Assembly (NCBI RefSeq): GCF_024713975.1
Contig: NC_091098.1
Location: 15,982,316-16,046,315 of the forward strand
Reading direction: 5' to 3'
DNA length: 64,000 bases
Source: Paralichthys olivaceus
Lineage: Eukaryota; Chordata; Actinopteri; Pleuronectiformes; Paralichthyidae
Shown here: positions 1 through 9,900 of the stretch, piece by piece
How positions within the stretch are numbered: the first letter of the stretch is position 1
Layout of the letters: each line of letters begins with the position of its first letter
Program-made: the position numbers and the translations under genes
The notes under the pieces: model-generated
What the model was told of the DNA's origin: nothing
Seen by the model: the letters and a program-made list of their open reading frames with translations, nothing else
The model's database searches: none

Positions 1-1052
1 TAAGCGACTTCCAAAACATTTGCCCCTGTGTTCAACAAATGTGAAGCCCGAAGCTCTTCATATTACCATCTCAGTAATCTGCTGGTGTCTGCTGAAGTCT
101 CATGTTATGTTGTGTTATTCCTTTTCATTTTATGGGGATCACCATCGGAGGAAATGAAGGGTAATAATGATAATAAATGTCTTTGTGACAGACCCTGCTC
201 TTTTTCGGACTGTTTGACTGGTTGTTGGTTGGAGAAGTCTGAGGCCTCGAGACCATCAGTGCTTCAACAGATTGTTTGTGCGGTTTCTGTTTGGTTTTGA
301 TTTTCATCCACTGTTTTTGTTTTTACATCTTCCACCACAAACCACACATGCACTTATTTATTCCACAAATGAATGCAAATGACTGACACTCTTCACCACT
401 TTCATGAACTGTGATAAAAAAAACTCTCCAGAAGCACAAACTCCTTTCTGTCATTTCTTTTTTTACACATACTCATGTGTTGCACAAGACAAGAAATCAA
501 GTTAAGTAACAATTGTATGAAACAGACTACTGAATACAACAAAAATTTTCAACATGACATTAAATCTCAATCAATAGTTTCAGATTGAAACATGATGTTT
601 ATATAGTTATTTCTATGTAGAGGTTCCCTTATTAACTCAGAGCATGATTTGAACTGTATCACAACACAGTATAGAAATTCAACGAAATAGAATTAAATAA
701 GACACATCTGATGGAATACAATGATGTAGATACACAAACAAGTAATTAATCAAAGTTAAAATAAATCACACAAGTCTTCTTAAAAGGGTTAAAAGTTTGA
801 ATCTTCACTTAGAGCAAACTGCCAAATTGTTGTTTGAAGATAAATTATTGAATTCACTGAAGACTATTTTTCAAGAATTGCAACTTTTGTATTTGTGGTA
901 AAAAAAAATAATGTATTGTAAATTTCTCTGACCACAAAGAAAATATTTTATTTAAAAAAGACAAAAACGATGGTGGTCATGTTTTGTATTTTTTGTACAT
1001 GGTGATGTAAAAAGACACTTTACAATTTGTGTCAATGGACAATGTAACAAAA

Positions 1053-1058
1053 AATAAA
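1053..1058 (+). terminator. Candidate poly(A) signal AATAAA
   Basis: A canonical AATAAA sits in AT-rich sequence on the Hox sense strand. It could end the 3' UTR of the neighbouring upstream Hox gene, but no coding exon of that gene is visible, so this is weak. Confidence 0.2.
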
Positions 1059-2665
1059 CCTCATACACCACGATGAAGACGGTTTGGTGAAAAAACTCTT
1101 GTGCACTGAAGCTTTGATGGACTGAAGCTCTGCTCTGGATTTTCCAAGAGTTACGGAAAAACTTGAAACCTGATGAAAGGCTCTGCTGTGTTATGTGCTA
1201 AACCTTAAATAAGAAATGTTATTTTAAGTGCTTCAGATATTTGGGGCGTTGATATCACCTGTTCATGTGGATGCAAAAAGCTTCTCTGAGAAAATAAATG
1301 GGACGAATGTAACAATAAAGATTAGGATCAACTTGAGGCTAATTTTCCTTCTGAAACATTAGGTTTGAGAATTGACTGGTTTGTGTAAGAGAAGTAAAAA
1401 CCTTCAGTGACTGTTACATGCAACACTCTGGTCCATTGTTGAGTAAAACCCTAAACTTTAATGCCCGGCCTTTAAGAGCTTTTGTTCTTTTTATGACCTA
1501 TTAACCTTCTCAGTCTTTTCCCTCCACAGTAGTAACTGCTGCCCACCACTCTCTCTGGGTGCTTGTTGCTCAAGATGATTGTTAAGTATCAATTTCCTGT
1601 GTCACCTTTATGGGTTTTATTTATTTGTCTGCTCCTTCACGTGGAACAGAGGCTGAGCATCACTCAGGTAGATGGATTATAACTCAACTGCTACGACTCA
1701 TCAATCTTGGAAATTTGACTTCCTGAATCTCATACAACTGTTACTGTCACATTACGGCACAGCATTATCAAGATCAATGACGTTTTAAATGCTTCCCAGT
1801 TAAGGATGATCGGTGACAATAAAAAGGTAAGTTGGTGATGAAAGTGTCTCGGCTGTGGTGAGCAGCTCCGTGCACGTTGAGGTGAAGTCCTCCTGCTGGA
1901 GCTCACTTCTCCCTGTGAAGAGCGAGCAAATGAACTTGTAATCACAGAAACAGAAACCCTGCTAAATGTCACATGTTGACCGTTATCGATCGCTCAAGAA
2001 TTATTAAACTACGAATGGCTTCATCACACTGAATCTGATCAATGCACACTTTCTTTTTTCTTTAAAAGATGTGTGGAATAAAGTTCAAGTGTGTGGTTAC
2101 CAATTTATTAGGTATGCAATATATCTGCAATATATCACTAATATTGCTGTCTGTTGGTTTGTCTCTTTCTATTGAAGAGGGTGGAGTAAGTTTACGAACA
2201 CAAACTTCAGCCTCCAAAAATAAACATAAAGTCCTAAAAAGCTTGATTCACACAAGCTTCATGAGGATTTATATGTTCTGTTCCTACATTTAAACATGCG
2301 TATTAGACTGATTTGGTTGTTGTGCCTAAAAAACTGGCAACTGAGTGTACATTTGTGCATTCACAGACTACAAAGCATAGTACATGCAGCATTTCATCTT
2401 TTGCCATAATGGTAATCTCCACATTTTGTCTCGGTGTTGTTACCTGTGCAAACCCAGTGTCATATTTCTGCTTGTATTCATCATTACAGAGTCACGTTGT
2501 ACAACACAACCTTCAGAGGCAGGCGACTCTGTAATAACGAGAAGATTTGAATAAACAATGTACAGAATATCAAGCATGTTTTTATTTGATTAAATGCAAC
2601 TGTAAAAATCATGGATTTGAATATTTCACTCAACCTATAAATAAATACAGGACAAGCTAACTCAG

Positions 2666-2667
<2 letters not shown>

Positions 2668-2719
<52 letters not shown>
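2668..2719. repeat. (TG)n microsatellite
   Basis: An uninterrupted TG dinucleotide run of 26 units, directly upstream of the retroposon tail at 2.8 kb. Confidence 0.95.
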
Positions 2720-2721
<2 letters not shown>

Positions 2722-2729
2722 TATTTTTG

Positions 2730-2858
2730 TTATTGAATGAATGTGTGTATGTGTCTAATTGATTCTTGTTGTTCTGGGTTTGTTCCCTCATGGTTGATGC
2801 ACTTATTGTAAGTTGTTTTGGATAAAAGCATCAGCTAAATGAAATGTAATATAATGTT
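2730..2858 (+). mobile_element. 3' tail of an L2-type LINE/SINE retroposon
   Basis: The stretch containing TTGTAAGTTGTTTTGG followed by ATAAAAGCATCAGCTAAATG and an ATGTAAT-like terminal repeat closely resembles the 3' tail shared by many teleost SINEs and L2-clade LINEs. The element is a diverged fragment with no coding capacity. Family assignment is from memory; a RepeatMasker search with fish libraries would settle it. Confidence 0.6.
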
Positions 2859-4060
2859 TATATATAATATAACATTTACTGCAGACGGTGAGAATTAAGA
2901 GCATTTTAACTATTTAATGGGGGAAAACAAAATAAACATGATAATCAAACTATGTATTGTAAATATCCAAAGATTTATTAAATTTTAACATCCAACAATT
3001 TCCATTGTTGAAAATTTGTTTTAATCTTCTGCAATATCCTTAAACCGCAAAGGAGAACTAGTGCCTTATTAATACAGATTCATTTTTCTATCCACATTTT
3101 TTCTACTAACCATGATTAGCATGCTCAGTAGATTACTGCTCTGCACTGTGAACAAGCAGGGGATGTTCAAGCAAAAAAAATTATAAAATACTAGAATAAA
3201 AACCCTCCCTCTTTTTCCCTGCAGCGAAAACAATGGTGTATGAGGGAGAATATTACAGAGTGTGCTGCAGTGATGAACATTTCCTCCTGTTTCATGTTTA
3301 ACCCTGCTCATTTCCCACAGTAAGAACTCCGGAAACACACAAGTGTGCACAGCAGCTCGGGGGGAAGATGACTGATGGCTTGTTGTCATGATGTTTGGGA
3401 TTCTGCCGACTCGAAGCCTCTTGGCTCACTGGAGCCGTGAAGCGCTGCAGTACATACTACAGGCTATTGTTGAAAAGTCCTCATATTAGCAAGGTATTGC
3501 TTCATTGTCACACTGCTGAGCCCATGCAGAAGGCAGCCGTCTGTAATGTCCCAGGCCATTTGCACGGTAGTTGCATTGGATTTATGATTATGGATCATGT
3601 ACTGTGACAGTTTTCATACCATTCAACAATAAAGCAAGGACAATTATTAGACTTTCACGCTGTGAGTGCATGGATTTTTTTTGTGTGGTATTCCCTGGAT
3701 TGTGTGTGGGCTTGGTATACACTAAGCTAGATCTTACTCCTGACATCACTATTCTTCAAAAATGTCAATATTTGAAAAACCTGGACATGCTCTATCAATC
3801 ATATAGATAGCCATCTTTCAACCGGTCAATGTGCCACACTTGAATATCTGTTTCTGCTTCTTCTTCAGCCCTGCACTGACCCCTTCTCTCTATTTCTCTC
3901 TCTTCCCCCTCCTGCTTTATATCTATTTGTCCCTCAGCCATATTGCAGCTATGATGATGCCTCATTGATGAGCCTGAGCTCCATGTACATGGCAGAGATG
4001 GCTGTCCTCTTCCCCCCTCTTTGCAACTGCATTAAAGGCAGTGACCTCTCAGGGTGGTGG

Positions 4061-4076
4061 TGACAGTCGTCTGTCA
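4061..4076. promoter_or_regulatory. Palindromic MEIS/PREP/TGIF-type site
   Basis: TGACAG, four bases, then CTGTCA: two perfect inverted copies of the TALE homeodomain (MEIS/PREP/TGIF) hexamer. Another TGACAG lies at 4131-4136. It is about 2.9 kb upstream of the hoxc1a start codon. TALE proteins are the known cofactors of Hox proteins in Hox enhancers. Function is inferred only. Confidence 0.35.
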
Positions 4077-4916
4077 GCGCTGGTTAATTCCCAGTCTTGT
4101 GAGGGTCAAGAGCTGACATATAATGAGGCTTGACAGTGTTGGAGGGGCTCGGCAAAGGTCTGGTGTCAACAGTGGCCTCAGTAGCATCGTGTCAGCAGCA
4201 GCAGCAGCAGGGCGAGGGTAGTGGAGGTAATCTGAGTGCGGCCGAGCTGATCCCAGGGCCTCGGCTTCCTATTGACACACATCAGAGCATGGGCGCAAAA
4301 ACAAATTAGCATCAGTCAATATCATCTCCCTCCTCCTGCCTCCTGACACATGCAGCCACCCAAGTGCTGCCATGTTTACCTCACCTCCAGTCAAAACAAT
4401 AGACACAATAGTGATTGTGGTGGGAAATGCTTTTAAAGGGGGAAACTCTTTGGGTTTTGGGGGAAAATTTGGTCTGTGGTTTGAGGGAAGTAAAATTTCC
4501 GAATTATATTTATAGGATCCATTTCAACTAAATTGTGAGATTTATGCTCGTTCTTGTTTCTAAAACCATCTCAGGCTAAATTTGTGGTTTCGGGGAAACA
4601 AGCTGTCCAGAGGAGAGGAGCCTCAGCTAAATATCATTTGCTTTTGTTGTCCTCATGCTAAATGTGATCATATAACTTCTGTTGCACAAAGGTGCTGGGC
4701 AGTGATGTGGAACAACACCTCTGATATGCTAATCAAACATATGGCACTTCCAGGAACAAACAGAGATAATACTGTTCATGTCCTACAAGATAAAAAGGTT
4801 ACTTGGTTTTAAATGAGATTTGAATGCGTCCGAGAGCTATAACAGTCTCAGGCTGCTTCATCTTTTATTTTTTTTAATTCGTTTGCATAGAAGAAAGCAG
4901 GGATTGCTCACACCTG

Positions 4917-4989
4917 TTTTTTTCCCCTCCTCTTCTTCTTCCTCCTCTTCCTCTTCTCCCCCTCCCCCCTTCCCCCCCTCCCCTCCCTC
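4917..4989 (+). repeat. 73-nt pure pyrimidine tract
   Basis: Every base from 4917 to 4989 is C or T on the + strand, so the minus strand is pure purine. Such tracts can adopt triplex (H-DNA) structure and are often nucleosome-poor. It lies 2 kb upstream of hoxc1a. Confidence 0.9.
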
Positions 4990-5180
4990 ATGCTGAAAGC
5001 CATTACAGAAATACAATTTCTAATACCTCCGCACAGGTCTTCGATCGACTGCAAACAAATTTATATTCAGGCGGTAAACAGAAAGCTGCAGAGATTTATT
5101 TATTTAGTGTGGAGGAGAGAAACAAGCTAGCGCGTGAACCCTGAGTAACCTCCGAGCTGACATGAAGATGGATCAGTGCG

Positions 5181-5196
5181 CCATGCAAATGCATGG
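5181..5196. promoter_or_regulatory. Octamer (POU) site inside a palindrome
   Basis: CCATGCAAATGCATGG contains the consensus octamer ATGCAAAT (5183-5190) and has perfect 7-bp inverted arms around a central AA. This resembles dimeric POU (MORE-type) sites. It lies 1.8 kb upstream of hoxc1a in otherwise non-repetitive sequence. Binding is inferred. Confidence 0.35.
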
Positions 5197-5608
5197 AGAG
5201 AGGGGATATATTGCACTCAGTCATTCAGCACATCGCTGCCTGTAGAATCCCATTAACTCCCACAGCTGGGACCATATTTCTGCGTTGTAAGAATGCAGTT
5301 AGAAGTTGTTCATTACGCTGAATTATATTGTAATTACTGCAGACTTAAAAGACGAAGGAAACGTTGGTTAAAAAATAAAACGATGAGAATAGAAACGCGT
5401 GGAAAGCTTTTGTTTTTAATGGAATGCTGGGAGTGGATGAGCTTTTATCTGAGACATCATAATGCAAATAATAATAATAATTATTGTTGTTATTGTTATT
5501 ATATGATGATTATTATTAATGATAAAAATACAGAGACAGTTGGTGTAAGAATATTGTTACAAGTAATTTCTAATGATTAAACTAAGCATACGACAGGGAA
5601 TAGATTCA

Positions 5609-5655
<47 letters not shown>

Positions 5656-5698
5656 ATACTAATAATAATAACAATAATAATAATAATAATAATAATAG
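5609..5698. repeat. (CTA)n followed by (AAT)n microsatellite
   Basis: About 46 bases of CTA triplets run directly into AAT triplets with a few interruptions. A related ATT/ATG-rich stretch precedes it at about 5460-5520. Confidence 0.95.
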
Positions 5699-6340
5699 TA
5701 ATGTCAAAATTATAAAATAGAAAATTCCAATTTAAAATTTTCTTTCTTCAGTGATAATCTTATCTAAACAAATCACATGAACAAATGATTTTAAACTGGA
5801 AAGAATGTTTCATTAACATTTCAAAACTTTTGTTTTTCTGTCTATATAAACACCAGACACCATCTCTTAGAAATAAAAGTAAATAAAAAGTACTAAAGCT
5901 GTAAATATAAAGTAGGAGACATTGTCAGCTCTGTTCCCATTATTTAAAATACAACAAAGCACTGGTTATACCATAACCAAATTGACTTGTTTGCATTTAT
6001 TTTCTCAGAAAGGTCCAACAATCCATTGGCTTGCATAAGAATTCATTTTAACTCATATCTGCCTGAAGAGATTTTATTTATTTTTATCACTCCACTTAAA
6101 TAACAGCATTTGGGTCATATTTACACATGTATAAAAAATAGGCCATGAGCAGTTGACTCATTCCTGATTGAACACACAGATGAGTTGAAATAAGCAAAAT
6201 CCCAAAAACTGTTTTCTGTTCGCTCCTGTTTGTTGAACATAAATGAACTGGATCTGTGCAGCGCGGGACATACACATCTTTTCTGTCACTTACAACTTCT
6301 TGATCTTTGCTCAGATCCATTTTTTTGTATTTGTTCGAGG

Positions 6341-6968
6341 CTAATTACAAATCTGCTGCCACTGAACTTCTAAATACCAGCTGTCACGACCTCTGAACCC
6401 ATTAAGTGTGCCTTTCACATGACCTAAGCCCTTTGCTTAAGAGGGCCTCAGCCTTTTTCTTCTCAAGAAGCCTTCATGTATTTGCATAATCCATTAGCTC
6501 CATCAATGTAGGGCCTATATCATGTTAATGTGGCAGAGGAACAGACGTTTCTTTGTTGTCTTGAAAAATAATCATAGAAGAATTTGACTTTTTCTTCTGG
6601 ACTGTCGCCTTTGGTAAGAATATGTCTGACGTCATAATCTACCTTTCTTCTTTTTAATGGATGCCTATGTGTGGCCTACATGATGTTGTGAACTCTTCAC
6701 GCCACTGAAACTGACCTGAAGTCAGTTCCACAACTTGCTTGCTCGGCTCAATCCTGCCTGATGACACAGATGTCCAGCTATTGGCCGACACCGGGAGGGC
6801 ACGTCATCACCATCAATCCGCCGTTTCTCTCTCTTCGAGGAATGTCCCCCCGTGTACGGTCATCCAGCCGGCCGGCCATGCGTTACTGGATGCATGAGAG
6901 GCCGGGCATGAAGTGCAACCCCGTCCAATGAGTATGCAGGGGTGGGTGGGGGGGAGAGAGAGGTGATA
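6341..6968 (+). promoter_or_regulatory. Proximal upstream / 5' UTR region of hoxc1a
   Basis: GC content rises toward the coding exon. The region holds an inverted CCAAT box (ATTGG at about 6780), a CCAAT at about 6925, and the Pbx/Hox-like ATCAATC at about 6813. No TATA box is obvious. The transcription start cannot be fixed from sequence alone. Confidence 0.4.
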
Positions 6969-9900
6969 ATGACTTCCTATGAAGAGTTAACGGCCGAAGG
7001 GGAGAGTAGCCTTCTGTTCACGGGCTGCTGCCGAGCAAAAGAGGTCACACAGGGCTGCGGGACTCGTCCTGACCCTGCGGAGGGAGAACCGGAGGTGGAA
7101 GAAGTTGCGTCAAGATTCAATCCGCTGCATCCCCACTACTTGACACTCTCCAACACTTTGACTCTGTGCACCTCTTCTTCGGACAGCCCACCTCCTCCTC
7201 CTCCCCCTCCTCCTCCTCTGTTTGACACTCTCGGGGGCTTCTCGACACCGACCTGCCCCCACTCGTCCCGTGTCCCCTGGCGGTGCAGGTCGCAGGGGCA
7301 GGGCTCTCCAGGACTCGGATACCGTGCGTCAGCAGCCAGCAGCGGGACAGGAGGACGCACCGACTGTGGGTCACTCACGGAGCAAATTCAAATCTGCTCT
7401 CACCGCGGCCCCGAGACTGAGGGGCGAAGTTCGGCCAACGCGGACTGTACCGTGGCTGTTACGCATGGAAGGAGTAAAACTTTTGAGTGGATGAGGGTGA
7501 AGAGGAGTCAGCACCGGGCGGGTAAGTTTGTCTTTTTGGTCAGGGGACATTGAGCATGAGAGGGGGGGATAAAGTAACCTTCAGACTAAATGAGTTCATG
7601 CTTGATTTTGTTTTGCTTTGGATAACTTTCATTCATAGTTGGCAAAGTTTGCTCGAAGTTTTCTCCACCAGCTTTAAAAAAAACAGAAAAGAAAAGCTGA
7701 CGTGTACTGTGCGTCACCATGCACAATGTGCTCCACCAACAAAAGCTGAATGGAAAAAATCAAAGCCCCTCACTTTTTTAAAAGCAGAACAGAAATGCAC
7801 CACTAGCAGTTTGGGCATGGCCAGATTTGAATATGCACACAAGACCACTATTTCTTTAATGGTTCCATGTTAATTTAAATCTGTTGTTTTACATTTGTGC
7901 TCCACCTACTGTTACAAGCTGGAGTCAGATAGTGAGGTACAGTAAAAGGCCTGCTCAGCCTCAGTGTGTGTGCAACCCTGAAAATGATCAATTATTTACC
8001 CTTGCCCTTACTTACCAGTGGCTTTTGAATAATGCATCAGACCAGTGCCTGTCGAGACTCACAGGAAGTTGAGTAAAACTTACTCTTGTAAGCTGGAGTG
8101 CTCCCTGCGTATTGATTAGTTGTCTGTTGGTAATGAAAGCCCTTGCCTATTGATTTCAGTTTGCAGCACCTTTACATGTGTCCACCTTTTTAACATAATT
8201 GCTGTCACAGATCATCATTTCCCTGACTGATGAGTCCTGGGCACAGAGCCCACTGAAGAATACATATCCCAGGCTTTATAAAAAAAACACACCAATAGCC
8301 AACTAATGTGAGAAATGCCTATCAATCCTCAATTTGATCTCATATAGATCCTCAGTTTGATCAATAATGTCAGTTGACTGACTGGCCACTGTACCTGGGT
8401 TGAGTTTCATAAATTTTGCATGGAGGAAGATTTACAACAGCGAAGGTGTGGTCTGTCTTTTCATTATGTTTTCTCCACAGAACGGTCTCAGTTTGCTGTG
8501 AGGGCGCTGCTGACCCAAATGTTCATTGACCAAAGATGCGGGTCGATCATTATCACAGACAGTTTAAGGCCTGAGATCCTCCACACAGGATTCAACAAAC
8601 ACAAAACTGCTGAAAAATTCACATTAGTGGGGAATTAAACATTATTTCTGGTTGTGTTGCATTGAGTAGTGCACAAAAAGCCACGACAACACTTTTAATT
8701 TCAAAGCAATGTGTGATACAACAAACACAAAACTATTTGATTATCCACTTGCTTGATGCAGTTTATACCATTTGCATGCTCAAAATTCAGATTAGTGTGG
8801 AAGACTAACATTCTAATCACATTCTGGATTTTACACATTCTAATGATGTTGCATTGAATAGTGCACAAAAGGTCACATCAGCACCAGGCTGCATAGAGTT
8901 GTGTATCATGCAGCAAACACAAAACTACAGTTTACACCTCGTACATGCTCAAAATTCAAGGTTTTATAGAATAACACATTATTAAGGATTTCGCATTGAA
9001 TAAAGCACAGAAGGTCACAACATTACCAGGACTTGTGTGTCATAAACACAAAACTACAATTTATACCTATCTCAAACTTCAGGTTAGTAGGGAAGATAAT
9101 TTGAATATAGCACAGTAGGTTATTTCTGATTGTGTTGCACTGAGTAGTGCACAGACGGTCACATCAGCACCTTTAGTTTTAAAGCAGTGTTGTGTGTGAG
9201 GCAAAAAAAACCCACTTTATACTGTTTGCATGTTCAAAATCCAGATGAGTCTGGAAGATAATATAGATTTAACACATTATAACTAATGGTGTTGCATTTA
9301 GTGGTGCACAAAAGGTCACATCAACACTTGGCTGCAGAGTAGTGTGTCCTGCAACAAACATAAATCTACAGTTTATACAGCTGCATGCCAGTCCAGATTA
9401 CTAAAGATATTTACATTGAGAACATTATAACTTTTTATTTGAAAGCAGTGTTGTGTGTGATGCTACAAACACAAAACTACACTTAATACAATTTCCATGC
9501 CGAGAATTAAGATAGGCTTCTAAGATATAAAATGGATTCAACACAGTATTTCTGATTGTGTTGCACATAGTAGCTCACAAAAGCTCACATCAGCACCTGA
9601 ACGCAGTGTTGTGCGTGGTACAGAAACCATTAAACACAGTATTTCTGATGATGTTGCATTAGTAGCACAAAGACACACCAACACCAATTTGAAAGCCATG
9701 TTGCATGTGTGTGTGATGCAACAAACACAAAACTGCTTGATTATCTGCTTGCACGCTCAAAATAATACAGATTAGTGGGCAAAACAATATGCACTGGACA
9801 GACAGAGGAACATAAAGAACAAAACGCCTTGAAAAATCATGTTGTGTGTAGTGATAATGTGTGTTCACAAACCTTTTCCTGATGATGCCACTGTGAGAAA

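Larger units (their letters stand above)
1..6340. other. Intergenic DNA upstream of hoxc1a
   Basis: No coding exon could be supported here; every open frame is short and without recognisable domain content. By Hox cluster logic the next more 5' gene (hoxc3a or hoxc4a) would lie to the left of base 1. The first kilobase is AT-rich and could include the distal 3' UTR of that gene, since a canonical AATAAA occurs at 1053-1058. Within the stretch are a (TG)n run, a retroposon tail, a pure pyrimidine tract, a (CTA)n/(AAT)n repeat, a MEIS-type palindrome and an octamer palindrome, listed separately. Confidence 0.6.

Noticed and set aside
6942-6968. Upstream in-frame extension of hoxc1a from a GTG codon
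   Set aside because: It needs a non-ATG start and encodes only a glycine/glutamate string; the ATG at 6969 has a good context.
7117-7378. Open frames on the minus strand opposite hoxc1a exon 1
   Set aside because: They are shadows of the proline-rich, GC-rich coding exon and show no domain content.
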